Of a DNA stretch of 64,000 nt, positions 38,139 through 47,499 are shown piece by piece. The notes below the pieces were generated by a model that did no database searches, was not told where the DNA came from, and worked only from the letters and a program-made list of their open reading frames with translations. Source of the DNA: Pannonibacter phragmitetus_B (GTDB lineage: Bacteria > Pseudomonadota > Alphaproteobacteria > Rhizobiales > Stappiaceae); assembly GCF_050510895.1 (NCBI RefSeq), contig NZ_JBNINT010000001.1, positions 806,001 through 870,000 on the forward strand, written 5' to 3'. The stretch's first letter is position 1, and the number at the start of each line of letters is the position of its first letter. Both the position numbers and the translations under genes were made by a program.

Positions 38139-39401
38139 TCAGTGCGGCTTGGCGCCCGGCTGGTGCTGAGCGTGGAAGAGCTTGCCCTTCTCGGCCATCA
38201 GCACCCAGCCGATGGCAATGACGCCATAAACGGCACAGGCCAGCGCCATCGGCAGCAGGGTCCCATCGAAGTTCTGGCCGATGATGAAGCCGAGGATGGC
38301 ACCGCCCAGTGTGGTGGTGAAGCCAATGGCGGAGGAGGCTGTTCCGGCGATGGCGCCCAGCGGCTCCATGGACATGGCGTTGAAATTGGCGCCCATGAAG
38401 CCGAAGCTGGCCATGTTGATGGCCATGCACACGGTGAAGATAGCAAGGTTCTCAACACCAGCCAGCGCCAGGGTGACCTGCAGCAGGCCCATGCCGGTGA
38501 AAACCAGCACCGCACCATGCGACAGGCGGCGCATGCCGATGATCGTCACCAGCCGCGAGTTCAGGAACGACGCCACGGCCATGGTGATGGCGACGGCTGC
38601 AAACACGACAGGAAACCACACGCCGAGATCGAAGATATCGACATAGATCTGCTGCGCCATGGAAATGAAGGCAAAAAGGCCGCCAAAGACAAAGGTTGTC
38701 GCCATGGTGTAGCCGACGCTGATGCGTGTCGTTGCCACCTTGAGATAGGCCAGGCAGATGGAGCCGGGTGAAAACCTTTGGCGGGCGTCTTCGGGCAGTG
38801 TTTCCGGCAGGCGGAAAGCTGTCCAGACCAGCATCAGGACACCGGCGCCCATGAGCATGCTGAAGATCCAGTGCCACTCGGCAACCAGAAGAATCAACTG
38901 GCCGATGGAAGGCGCGACGATAGGCACGGCCATGAAGATCATCATCACCAGCGACATGACCTGCCCCATGCGGCGGCCGGAGTAGCAGTCACGGACGATG
39001 GAGACCGCGATGACACGGGTTCCGGCGCAGCCTATGCCCTGCAGCACGCGGGCGATCAGAAGCTGGTCAAGATTGGTGCTGAACAGGGCAAACACGCTGG
39101 CTGCGGCGTAGAGCGCGAGACCACCGATGAGAATGGTCCTGCGGCCGAAGGAATCTGACAGCGGCCCGAAGACGAGCTGCGCGCCGCCGAAGCCGATCAG
39201 ATAGAAGATCAGAATCTGCTGGCGGTCATTCTCGTTGGCAATGCCGAGCGCGTTGCCGATGTCGGGCAGGGCGGGCAGCATGATGTCCATCGCCAGCGCA
39301 TTCAGCGCCATCAGCGCGGCAACCATGGTGACGAATTCAGCGAAGGACAGCCCAGGATGGGGCGTCTGGCTCGCGCCAGTGTTCCGGGCAAGATCGGACA
39401 T
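38139..39401 (-). CDS. Bcr/CflA family multidrug MFS transporter
   Basis: A 420-residue, 12-helix antiporter. Family marks: LAMDIMLPALPDIG in helix 1, FGGAQLVFGPLSDSFGRR (motif A), RVLQGIGCAGTRVIAVSIVRD, and APSIGQLILLVAEWHWIF. Related pumps export bicyclomycin, sulfonamides or chloramphenicol; no specificity can be read here. The ATG at 39401 (MSDLARNTG) is preferred to a TTG six bases upstream. It is a second, more distant relative of the FloR-like pump at 23622. Confidence 0.9.
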   Translation of the reverse strand: MSDLARNTGASQTPHPGLSFAEFVTMVAALMALNALAMDIMLPALPDIGNALGIANENDRQQILIFYLIGFGGAQLVFGPLSDSFGRRTILIGGLALYAAASVFALFSTNLDQLLIARVLQGIGCAGTRVIAVSIVRDCYSGRRMGQVMSLVMMIFMAVPIVAPSIGQLILLVAEWHWIFSMLMGAGVLMLVWTAFRLPETLPEDARQRFSPGSICLAYLKVATTRISVGYTMATTFVFGGLFAFISMAQQIYVDIFDLGVWFPVVFAAVAITMAVASFLNSRLVTIIGMRRLSHGAVLVFTGMGLLQVTLALAGVENLAIFTVCMAINMASFGFMGANFNAMSMEPLGAIAGTASSAIGFTTTLGGAILGFIIGQNFDGTLLPMALACAVYGVIAIGWVLMAEKGKLFHAQHQPGAKPH

Positions 39402-39537
39402 AGACAAACCTTAGGTATTGTGCGCAATAGCCAGAGGCGCGGCCAGCAGCCTGCGTTCCGGCATGCAAAAATAATCAGTGTTGCCTATCAGTGGTCCAAA
39501 TTGACCGATCGGTCAACCCCTCGGGAAACGGGAAGCT

Positions 39538-40016
39538 TCACGTTTCTGGGAGGCTGTCTTGCCAGCGGTTAAGGGCGGCTTCATCCTCGGCCTTGGCGGC
39601 AACCCAGCCGCCTGATCCGCCTTCGCGCAGGACTTCCTTCTTCCAGAAGGGGCTCTGGATTTGAGGAAATCCATCAGAAAATCAGCTGCTTCAAACGCGG
39701 CCCGCCTGTGGCGCGAGGCGGCGGTGACGAGCACGATCTGTTCGCCAGGCACAATGCGGCCATGGCGGTGAATGACGGTGAGACCGGTCAGCGGCCAGCG
39801 CGCCAGCGCCTCGCGGGCGATGCGCTCCAGCTCTTTCTCCGCCATGCCGGGAAAGTGCTCCAGTACCAGCGCTTCCAGCCGCCCGTCCTCATCACGGCAA
39901 AGACCTGTGAAGCTGACGATCGCGCCAACATCGGCGCGGCCTTCGGAGAGTTGCCGGGCTTCGGCCTCCGCATCGAAGGGACCGGGCTGGACGATGACGC
40001 GCAGAACCGGGCTCAT
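39538..40016 (-). CDS. moaE: Molybdopterin synthase catalytic subunit (apparent frameshift)
   Basis: About 159 residues. Together with MoaD it turns precursor Z into molybdopterin. Clear marks: VGAIVSFTGLCRDEDG, LEHFPGMAEKELERIA, the HRHGRIVPGEQIVLV strand and AFEAADFLMDFLKSRAP. Then the frame breaks. Adding one base to the four-G run at 39649-39652 restores FWKKEVLREGG, containing the active-site Lys, and the end NRWQDSLPET. The ATG at 40016 follows moaD by two bases. Confidence 0.92.
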
Positions 40017-40018
40017 TT

Positions 40019-40270
40019 TCAGCCACCGGTCATGGGCGGGAAGAAGGCAATCTCGCGCGCACCAGAAATCGGAGCGTCGTGTTCGGCGTGAGTCTGGTCG
40101 ATGGCAGCACGGATCAGTTCCGGCTCGGCAAAGGCATGGCCATGGGCATCGTCGATGGTCTGCAGCCAGTTGATCAGGCCGCCCACTGTGGTCACGCTGT
40201 CCGGCAGGGTGATCTCTTCCTGCTCCACGCCGGTCCGCTCGCGCACCCAGGCAAAGTAACGGATGATCAT
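40019..40270 (-). CDS. moaD: Molybdopterin synthase sulfur carrier subunit
   Basis: An 83-residue ubiquitin-fold protein starting MIIRYFAWVRERTG and ending in the Gly-Gly needed for thiocarboxylate formation (REIAFFPPMTGG). It donates sulfur to MoaE. The ATG at 40270 is chosen because the frame upstream to 40300 lacks family character. Confidence 0.94.
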   Translation of the reverse strand: MIIRYFAWVRERTGVEQEEITLPDSVTTVGGLINWLQTIDDAHGHAFAEPELIRAAIDQTHAEHDAPISGAREIAFFPPMTGG

Positions 40271-40326
40271 GTGCCTCTCCTTGTCCGTTGACCGGCACAT
40301 GGCCGGTGGTCTGAATGCGGGGAGGA

Positions 40327-40899
40327 TTACTCCTCGATCAGATGGCCGATGCCAGCCCGGAAATAGTCGTAGCCAGTGTAGAGCGTCAGAACAGCCGCAA
40401 CCCAGAGGGCGACAAGGCCGGACAGTTCGGTTCCCGGCAGCACCTCTTCACCGGCGGGGCCGGCCAGAAGCAGGGCAAGGGCTACGAGCTGAACGGTGGT
40501 CTTCCATTTGGCCAGTTTAGTGACCGGCACGCTAACACGCAGCTCGGCCAGAAACTCGCGCAAGCCGGAGACCAGAATTTCGCGGCACAGGATGATGATG
40601 GCGGCGATCAGCGACCACCCGCCGATGTCACCCTTTGCGACCAGCAGCAGCAGACAGACGGACACAAGCAGCTTGTCGGCAATCGGGTCCAGCATCCGTC
40701 CCAGCGCGGACTGCTGCTGCCAGGCACGTGCCAGATAGCCATCGAAGAAGTCGGTCACAGCCGCGGCGATGAAGATGGCCAGGGCAATCCAGCGCGCCGT
40801 GTTGCCCTCAAAATAGAAACATCCCACCACGGCAGGCACCGCCAGGATGCGCGCATAGGTCAAAAGGTTGGGCAGGGTCAGGGCGACGTGTCTGGCCAT
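40327..40899 (-). CDS. pgsA: CDP-diacylglycerol-glycerol-3-phosphate 3-phosphatidyltransferase
   Basis: A 190-residue inner-membrane enzyme that makes phosphatidylglycerol phosphate. The CDP-alcohol phosphotransferase motif is complete (FFDGYLAR ... SALGRMLDPIADK), and the start LPNLLTYARILAVP is standard. Four to six hydrophobic helices. It forms a run with moaD and moaE; uvrC, its usual neighbour, lies 3.3 kb upstream after several inserted genes. Confidence 0.94.
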   Translation of the reverse strand: MARHVALTLPNLLTYARILAVPAVVGCFYFEGNTARWIALAIFIAAAVTDFFDGYLARAWQQQSALGRMLDPIADKLLVSVCLLLLVAKGDIGGWSLIAAIIILCREILVSGLREFLAELRVSVPVTKLAKWKTTVQLVALALLLAGPAGEEVLPGTELSGLVALWVAAVLTLYTGYDYFRAGIGHLIEE

Positions 40900-41104
40900 G
40901 TGCAGTATCTGCTTCGCGTCTCGGGCGGCGGGTCAGCCGGACACAAGCATGAGGGCGGGCAGGTGTCAACGCATCTGGTAGATGAGTGACTTTGACAATG
41001 CGAATTCCCTGAGGCCACTTCCGGCATGGGCCGGCAAGCGAGCTTGATCCGGGCGGCGGGGCAGCTTAGGTTTTGTGATCACAAAAGGCAGAAGGAGCCT
41101 GCGC

Positions 41105-41809
41105 ATGCGCCTCAACGAACTGGGACAGCCCATCGGAGAACCCGTGGAAGGGTGGCGTGGGGCCCGGGCGCCGGCCGCGCAGGTGCTGCAGGGGCGCTGG
41201 TGCAGGCTGGAGCCGCTGAGTGCCGCCCGCCACGGCGCGGAGCTTCATGCCGCGTGGTCCGCTGACGCAGAAAACCGTGTCTGGACCTATCTGGCCTATG
41301 GTCCGTTTGCCGAAGAGGCAGACTGCATTGCCTTTCTGAAAACGATGGAAGGCAAGGCGGACCCGATGATGTTCGCCATCGTTGATGAGGCCAGCGGCAA
41401 GGCCATGGGGGTTGGCAGCTATCTGCGGGTGGAGCCTGCAACAGGCTGCATCGAGGTTGGGCATCTGAACTTTGCCCCGGCCCTTCAGCGCACGCCACTG
41501 GCGACAGAGGCCATGTATCTGATGATGCGCAATGCCTTCGAGGAGCTGGGGTTCCGGCGCTATGAGTGGAAGTGCGACGATCTCAACGCCCCTTCGCGTG
41601 CCGCTGCCGCACGGCTGGGCTTCACCTTCGAGGGCATCTTCCGGCAGGCCACCGTCTACAAGGGCCGCAACCGCGACACGGCTTGGTTCTCCATCCTCGA
41701 TAAGGAATGGCCGCGCCTGAAGGCCGGTTTCGAGGCCTGGCTCTCGCCGCATAATTTTGATGAAGATGGGCGGCAAAAGCGCAGTCTGGCCGAGTGCCGG
41801 GGGGACTGA
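41105..41809 (+). CDS. GNAT N-acetyltransferase, RimJ/RimL type
   Basis: 234 residues with the GNAT_3-type fold: GRWCRLEPLSAARHGAELHA, WTYLAYGPF, GVGSYLRVEPATGCIEVGHL, RRYEWKCDDLNAPSRAAAAR and RLGFTFEGIFRQATVYKGRN. This subgroup (often 230-240 residues) acetylates small molecules or protein N-termini; substrate unknown. The ATG at 41105 is ten codons inside the longer frame and has GAAGGAG upstream. Confidence 0.88.
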   Translation: MRLNELGQPIGEPVEGWRGARAPAAQVLQGRWCRLEPLSAARHGAELHAAWSADAENRVWTYLAYGPFAEEADCIAFLKTMEGKADPMMFAIVDEASGKAMGVGSYLRVEPATGCIEVGHLNFAPALQRTPLATEAMYLMMRNAFEELGFRRYEWKCDDLNAPSRAAAARLGFTFEGIFRQATVYKGRNRDTAWFSILDKEWPRLKAGFEAWLSPHNFDEDGRQKRSLAECRGD

Positions 41810-41839
41810 AGGGGCGGAGCAGACCCAAACTCCGCGCAG

Positions 41840-41858
41840 CCCCGGCCTTGTGCCGGGG
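41840..41858 (+). terminator. Possible terminator after the GNAT gene
   Basis: A seven-pair GC stem (CCCCGGC with GCCGGGG, loop CTTGT) lies 30 bases past the stop codon. The T tract is weak (CCTGTTCC), so this may only slow or end transcription partially. Confidence 0.35.
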
Positions 41859-41987
41859 CCTGTTCCGTGTCGCGGCGGGTAGAGTTCAGCGGCCTTGCGC
41901 CCCTGACAGGTCCCGGATCTTTGCTCCGCTCTCGTCCGGGACGGCGCGGAGAGCGTGGGGCGCTAGAGAGTGGCTGTCCCTCTCCCT

Positions 41988-42281
41988 TCAGCTCTTGAAG
42001 ATCAGATCGCCCTGCTGGTCAATCAGGAGCTTGGCCTTGCGGATGGTGAATTCGGCGGCTTCGTCGCGGGTGGGCAGCTGGTCGGCGCGGATGAAACGAT
42101 GCTCGCGGTCCTCGCCGTCAATTTCCTTCAGGATACGGCCTGCGATCTGCCACTGGCTGCCAGCCTGGCGCGGCTCGGCGATGATGCGGCAATTCTTGTA
42201 GTCCTCGGTGGCCACGGGGGCCGGGGCTGCATCGGCGGAAGATCCGCCCTTGAACAGTGATCCGAACAGTTTTCCCAGCAT
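41988..42281 (-). CDS. HlyU family transcriptional regulator-like protein
   Basis: 97 residues starting MLGKLFGSLFKGG, followed by EDYKNCRIIAEPRQAGSQWQ, REHRFIRADQLPTRDEAAEF and a C-terminal LLIDQQGDLIF, the pattern of the small HlyU_transcriptional_factor family (not the ArsR-type HlyU of Vibrio). No DNA-binding helix is obvious; function unknown. Confidence 0.8.
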   Translation of the reverse strand: MLGKLFGSLFKGGSSADAAPAPVATEDYKNCRIIAEPRQAGSQWQIAGRILKEIDGEDREHRFIRADQLPTRDEAAEFTIRKAKLLIDQQGDLIFKS

Positions 42282-42368
42282 CTGCCTGTCCCGTCCTCGC
42301 GGTTTGAAGTGATCTGCGTTCCGTCATGCCACGGCTCTTGATGCTGACGCATCACGCCTTGACATTGC

Positions 42369-42959
42369 TCAGTCGCAGCGCGGCCCGAGATCACGGTCGA
42401 CCCAGTGGCGGCGGCAGAGCGAAACATAGGACTCTTCGCCGCCAATCACCACCTGTTCGCCTTCCTCGACGATCCGGCCGCTGCCGTCAAGCCGCGCAAC
42501 CATGGTTGCCTTGCGCCCGCACCAGCAGATCGTCTTGATTTCCTTCAGGCTGTCGGCCAGCGCCAGCAGTGCCTTGCTGCCGGGGAACAGCTTGCCCTGA
42601 AAATCCGTACGCAGGCCGAAGCACATCACCGGCATGCCGAGACGGTCAGAGGCATGGGCCAGCTGCCACACCTGCTCCTCCGTGAGGAACTGCGCCTCAT
42701 CGACAAAGACGGCATCAATGGGGTTCGCTTCGTGCGCCTTGCGGATATGGTCGAGCAGGTCATCGCCAGCACGGAAGATGTCAGCTTCTGCAGTGAGGCC
42801 GATGCGCGAGGAAATGCGGCCGACGCCGGCCCGGTCATCCACGGCAGCCGTCAGCAGCAGAGTGCGCATGCCCCGTTCCACATAGTTGTAGGAGGCCTGC
42901 AGCAGCACCGTCGACTTGCCGGCATTCATGGAAGAGTAGTTGAAATAGAGCTTGGCCAT
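42369..42959 (-). CDS. tdk: Thymidine kinase
   Basis: A 196-residue type II thymidine kinase that salvages deoxythymidine with ATP. It has the P-loop SSMNAGKST, the catalytic Glu in DAVFVDEAQFLTEEQV, CFGLRTDFQGKLFPGS and the zinc site CWCGRKA ... CRRHW. The ATG at 42959 gives the normal length. Confidence 0.95.
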   Translation of the reverse strand: MAKLYFNYSSMNAGKSTVLLQASYNYVERGMRTLLLTAAVDDRAGVGRISSRIGLTAEADIFRAGDDLLDHIRKAHEANPIDAVFVDEAQFLTEEQVWQLAHASDRLGMPVMCFGLRTDFQGKLFPGSKALLALADSLKEIKTICWCGRKATMVARLDGSGRIVEEGEQVVIGGEESYVSLCRRHWVDRDLGPRCD

Positions 42960-43098
42960 AGGTTCCGCGCCGGTCAGTTCGCATCGGCGGGAATCGGTCC
43001 CGCTGTCTGTCACACTCTTGCCATCCGGCGGGGCAGACACAAACGGATGGGAACTGGCGGCAGGCATAAACTGTGGAAGGCGCCGCCGGCATGCGTCA

Positions 43099-44182
43099 TC
43101 AGGGAATGGCGATGTCCACGATCAGCGGCACATGGTCAGACCCTACGTCGCCGCCGATGGTGACGTTCCGGATTGTCACCTCGTCCGAGACGGCGGCGTG
43201 ATCCACTGCAGAGCCCAGAACCCACCGCAGCCGGTAATCATAGAAGAAGCGGGTAATCACCGGCACGACAGCAGGGAACCGCACCCGGAAACCCGCGTGT
43301 GAAAGCAGATTACCGAAGTGGCTGGAAAGGGGGAGGTGTTCCAGTCGCCGATGATAACCGCCGGCTCCGATGCCGGCAGCCCGGCAATGACGCCGGCAAG
43401 TGCTGCATAATAATCCTGCCGTGACTGCCAGCGGCAGGGCGTACGGGGGCTGTCCGGGTGCACGGCAACAAGATTGAACGGTGAGCCATCCACATCCAGC
43501 GCGGCCGTCAGCACCTCGCGCTTGCCGTAACGCTCAGGGCCGCATTCTCCTGCCACAGGCGTGATCGTGCTGGCGCGTATGGGATAACGGGAAAAGGCGA
43601 CAACGCCCCCAGATCCCCGATCAGGAAATTGCTGAAGTAGGGGCCGAGGCCAATCAGCGGCGTGTCATCACCCTGACGCTGCCGGTAGCGCATCTGATAG
43701 GGCCACTCTGCTTCCTGAAACACCAGAACGTCCGGCTTGAGGCTTTCCAGATAGGCCATGAAGTCGGGATCGCCAAGATAACGTGTCTCCAGATTGATGG
43801 AGACGATGCGCAGGTTTTTCGTGCCCGGCACGCGAGCTTCAGCCAGTCCGGGAGCAACGATCCTGTAGGTATGATAAAGCGCGAGACCGAGCGCCACGGA
43901 CAGCACAAGGCCTGTCAGCAGAAACAGCCGCCGCACTGTCTTGCCTGGACGCGGGCGTCCGGCGAGACGGATGCAGATGGCGGCGAGAAACACGGCTGCA
44001 AAACCGCCGCCAATCAGCTGCGGCAGGAAGAAGCTCATGTTGTCGGCAAACCAGACCTCCGGCGCAACAAAGGGACCGAAGGCAAGCAGGCCAAACATCA
44101 GCGCAACAAGCAGGCCCATCACGGCAGCAAGGCGCAGGAGCCGGGCGAAAAGCGAAATCCTGCCGCCGGTTTGGTCTGTCAT
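43099..44182 (-). CDS. Membrane-anchored endonuclease/exonuclease/phosphatase family protein (two apparent frameshifts)
   Basis: About 361 residues after correction. Three N-terminal helices (AVMGLLVALMFGLLAFGPF, LPQLIGGGFAAVFLAAI, LFLLTGLVLSVALGLALY) precede a periplasmic EEP domain: IVSINLETR, PDVLVFQEAEWPY, FNLVAVHPDSP, AVIIGDWNTSPF and GSDHVPLIVDI, which include the Glu, Asp, Asn and His catalytic set. One base is missing at 43581-43583 and another at 43326-43328. Similar proteins occur widely in Hyphomicrobiales; the substrate is unknown. Confidence 0.85.
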
Positions 44183-44240
44183 CTGGCCTGCCGTCTCCTG
44201 TTGCACCGCAATGCTGGCTGGCCACTCCTAGCACGAGGCC

Positions 44241-46286
44241 TCATTCGTGGAAATGATCGTAGACCAGCTTTGCGACCGATTCCGAAATGCCGGGCACGGC
44301 CATCAGGTCATCAATGCCAGCCTTGGAAACGGCCTTTGCCGTGCCGAAGTGGCGCAGCAAGGCGCGCTTGCGGGCAGGGCCGACGCCGGAAATGTCATCC
44401 AGCGGATTGCGGGCGATGTCCTTCTTGCGCTTGGCCCGGTGGGTGCCGATGGCAAAGCGGTGCGCCTCGTCGCGCAGGCGCTGCACGAAGTAGAGCACGG
44501 GATCACGCTCCGGAAGCATGAAGGATGGGCGTCCTTCCATGAAAAACTTCTCCCGCCCCGCATCCCGGTCAGGACCCTTGGCGATGCCGACCAGCGGCAC
44601 ATCGGTGACGCCCAGTTCCGTCAGCATCTCCCGCACGGCATTCAGCTGGCCCTGACCGCCGTCAATGAAGACTAGATCCGGCCAGGCGGGCATGTCGGCA
44701 TTGCTGGCCTGAATGCCATCGTCTTCCTCGTCATCCTCAAGGCCGGTTTCTTCGGCACTCTCCGGTACCGGATCATCGGCTGCGGCCAGAGGCGTGCGCG
44801 CATGTTCCTTCAGCAGCCGGGAGAAGCGGCGCGTCAGCACCTCGCGCATCATGCCGTAATCGTCACCTGGGGTGATGTCCTGGGACTTGATGTTGAACTT
44901 GCGGTACTGGCCCTTGGCGAAGCCCTCCGGCCCGGCAACGATCATGCCGCCGACTGCATTGGTGCCCATGATATGCGAGTTGTCGTAGACCTCGATACGG
45001 CGCGGGGCGGCGGGCAGGCCGAAGACTTCCGCAACGCCCTGCAGCAGGCGCCCCTGGCTGGAGGTTTCCGCCAGCCGGCGGCCAAGCGCCTCGCGGGCGT
45101 TGGTCAGGGCGTGGTCCACCAGTTCCTTCTTCTCGCCGCGCTTGGGAACGGCAATCTCCACCTTGCGATCGGCCCGCTCGGACAGAGCCTGAGACAGCAG
45201 GTCCATTTCCTCGATTTCATGCGACAGCAGGATCAGGCGCGGGGCGGGTTTGTCATCGTAGAACTGGGCAAGGAAGCTTTCCAGAATGGCGGCTTCCTCG
45301 ATTGATTTGTCAGCCTTGGGGAAGTAGGCGCGGTTGCCCCAGTTCTGGCCTGTGCGGAAGAAGAACACCTGCACGCAGGTCTGCCCGCCTTCCTGATGGA
45401 TGGCGACCACATCCGCCTCATCGACGGTCTGCGGGTTGATACCCTGATGTGACTGCACATGGGAGAGCGCCGCCAGCCGGTCCCGGTAGACAGCGGCATG
45501 CTCGAAGTCGAGCCTCTGGGAGGCGGCCTCCATCTGGGTGGCCAGCTCCTTCTTCACCGCCTGGCTGCGGCCGGAGAGAAAGCCGCGCGCCTCGGCGACG
45601 AGCCGGGCGTAGTCCTCGTTCGAGGTCTCGCCCGTGCAGGGGCCTGCGCAGCGCTTGATCTGGAACAGCAGGCAGGGGCGGGAGCGGTTCTCGAAATAGC
45701 TGTCCGTGCAGTTGCGGATGAGGAAGGCCTTCTGCAGCGCATTGATCGTGCGGTTGACCGCACCTGCTGAAGCAAAGGGGCCGAAATAGTCGCCCTTGCG
45801 ACGCCGTGCGCCGCGATGTTTGACGATGGCGGGCGCCGTATGGTCGCCGGTCAGCAGGATATAGGGGAAGGACTTGTCGTCGCGCAGCAGCACGTTGAAG
45901 CGCGGACGCAGGCGCTTGATCAGGTTTGCTTCCAGAAGCAGGGCTTCCGTCTCCGTGCGGGTGAGCACGAATTCCATGGCAGCGGTGGCCATGATCATCC
46001 GCATGATGCGGTTCGATTGCCCCTGCAGGCGGGTGTAGCTGGTGACGCGCTTCTTCAGGCTTCGGGCCTTGCCGACGTATAGCACGTCGCCATTCTCATC
46101 CAGCATGCGGTAGACGCCCGGCCCCATGGGCAGGCGGCGCACGACATCGGCAATCACTTCGACGCCCTTCTTGCCGCTGGTGTTCTCGTCCTGTGCAGAG
46201 GTGAAAGACACCTCAGGCGCAACAGGGGCCTCGACGGTCTCTTCGGCCTCTTCCGGGCGGTCCATGGCTGAGGGGCGGGATGTCAT
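44241..46286 (-). CDS. uvrC: Excinuclease ABC subunit C
   Basis: A 681-residue nucleotide-excision repair nuclease. GIY-YIG domain (GVYRMLDENGDVLYVGKA), Cys-rich region (CTDSYFENRSRPCLLFQIK), UVR motif (QRLDFEHAAVYRDRLAAL), RNase H-like domain (IEVYDNSHIMGTNAVGGMIV, DLVFIDGGQGQLNA) and two C-terminal helix-hairpin-helix motifs. An acidic insert (residues about 505-540, DDEEDDGIQ) is usual in this order. The ATG at 46286 is chosen; later Met residues remain possible. Confidence 0.96.
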   Translation of the reverse strand: MTSRPSAMDRPEEAEETVEAPVAPEVSFTSAQDENTSGKKGVEVIADVVRRLPMGPGVYRMLDENGDVLYVGKARSLKKRVTSYTRLQGQSNRIMRMIMATAAMEFVLTRTETEALLLEANLIKRLRPRFNVLLRDDKSFPYILLTGDHTAPAIVKHRGARRRKGDYFGPFASAGAVNRTINALQKAFLIRNCTDSYFENRSRPCLLFQIKRCAGPCTGETSNEDYARLVAEARGFLSGRSQAVKKELATQMEAASQRLDFEHAAVYRDRLAALSHVQSHQGINPQTVDEADVVAIHQEGGQTCVQVFFFRTGQNWGNRAYFPKADKSIEEAAILESFLAQFYDDKPAPRLILLSHEIEEMDLLSQALSERADRKVEIAVPKRGEKKELVDHALTNAREALGRRLAETSSQGRLLQGVAEVFGLPAAPRRIEVYDNSHIMGTNAVGGMIVAGPEGFAKGQYRKFNIKSQDITPGDDYGMMREVLTRRFSRLLKEHARTPLAAADDPVPESAEETGLEDDEEDDGIQASNADMPAWPDLVFIDGGQGQLNAVREMLTELGVTDVPLVGIAKGPDRDAGREKFFMEGRPSFMLPERDPVLYFVQRLRDEAHRFAIGTHRAKRKKDIARNPLDDISGVGPARKRALLRHFGTAKAVSKAGIDDLMAVPGISESVAKLVYDHFHE

Positions 46287-46410
46287 GATTTCAATATACC
46301 TCGGCCGGGCCTGCAAGCCCGGCGAATCTTCACCAACGTGGCGCCATTCTAGACGGCTTGTGACGTGACGCTAATATGGGGGCGTAAGGCGCCGGGAAAA
46401 TGCGGGTGAA

Positions 46411-47175
46411 TTACTCGCCAACGCCCACCACATCCGCTGTTTCCCAGGCAAGGTGCTGTCCGCCATCCAGAGCCAGCATCTGTCCGGTAACCGAGCGCAT
46501 GGCCCAGAAGTGGCGGACGGTCGCGCCAAACTCTTCCGGTGCCGGCCCGCGATGCAGCAAGACCGCCTGCTGCTGGCGGGCGAAGTCCTCTTCCGTCTGG
46601 CGCTCATTGCGGAAGCTGGGGCCGGGGCCGATGGCGTTGACGCGAATGCGCGGGGCCAGCGCCTGCGCCATCATCCGGGTTTGCTCCCACAGCGCCGCCT
46701 TGGAAAGTGAATAGCTGACAAATCGCGGCGTTGTCTTCCAGACGCGCTGGTCAATGATGTTCACCACCAGCCCCTCGGACTGTGCAGGCAAGGCGCTGGC
46801 GAAAGCATCCGTGAGGAAAAGAGGGGCTTTCACGTGAATGGCAAAATGCGCATCGAAAAGGGCCGGGTCGAGCGCGCCAGCTTCGTCGGGCTGGAAGATG
46901 GAAGCATTGTTGATGAGGAGGTCCACCCGTCCGCCAGCCTTTATGGCAGCGGGAATGAGGCCAGCCAGATCTTCCGCTTGCGTCAGATCAGCCTCCAGGA
47001 CATGTGCCTTTCCACCATCTGACAGGATCGACTGCTTCAGGGCTTTTGCCCGCTCCAGACCGTGGTGGGCATGGAGGAGCACGGTCCAGCCATGCGCCGC
47101 CAGATCGCGGGCAATTGCTCCGCCGATGCGGCTGGATCCGCCGGTGATGAGTGCCGTTCCGGCCGCCTGTGTCAT
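46411..47175 (-). CDS. Short-chain dehydrogenase/reductase, possibly FolM/pteridine-reductase-like
   Basis: 254 residues with the NAD(P) site LITGGSSRIGGAIARDL, LINNASIFQPDE, the catalytic YSLSKAALWEQT and a late LALDGGQHLAW. GGSSRIGG and the HLHAHHGLERA-like second strand recall FolM and pteridine reductases that use NADPH, but a general SDR role is equally possible. The start at ATG 47175 follows GAGAGA. Confidence 0.85.
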   Translation of the reverse strand: MTQAAGTALITGGSSRIGGAIARDLAAHGWTVLLHAHHGLERAKALKQSILSDGGKAHVLEADLTQAEDLAGLIPAAIKAGGRVDLLINNASIFQPDEAGALDPALFDAHFAIHVKAPLFLTDAFASALPAQSEGLVVNIIDQRVWKTTPRFVSYSLSKAALWEQTRMMAQALAPRIRVNAIGPGPSFRNERQTEEDFARQQQAVLLHRGPAPEEFGATVRHFWAMRSVTGQMLALDGGQHLAWETADVVGVGE

Positions 47176-47499
47176 TCGTGCTTGTCTCTCGGTCAATCTG
47201 GTGCTTTGAATACGGCGGAATGCTCAACGCGGATCAACATACCAGAGCCGCTCATTGCATTGGATTTCTTGCACTTTGCAACGGTGGGCAGCTTCTGCCG
47301 CCAGGGTTTACCGGGTGCTTACCATCCCGAAAGAACCTTTGGCTTGCCACGATATCTCCATAGTCTGCCAAATTTTCCGACACAAACGGGGATCATACCT
47401 CACAGCGGGTGAGGATGGGGATGGCCGCGATGATACTCGGCTGTCTTGCCCATGAGGTATGTTCCTCAACTTTGAACCTGTATTGCGTGGAGCAAAAAC
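47176..47499. other. Intergenic region before the outer membrane protein gene
   Basis: 324 bases. It carries the divergent promoters of the SDR and the outer membrane protein and a long 5' leader for the latter. No structured RNA or convincing small gene was recognised. Confidence 0.45.

Noticed and set aside
36988..38430. Minus-strand open frame of 480 codons
   Set aside because: Antisense of ilvE and extends through its terminator into the MFS gene.
41075..41104. Ten-codon upstream extension of the GNAT gene
   Set aside because: The ATG at 41105 has the ribosome site GAAGGAG immediately before it, which lies inside the extension.
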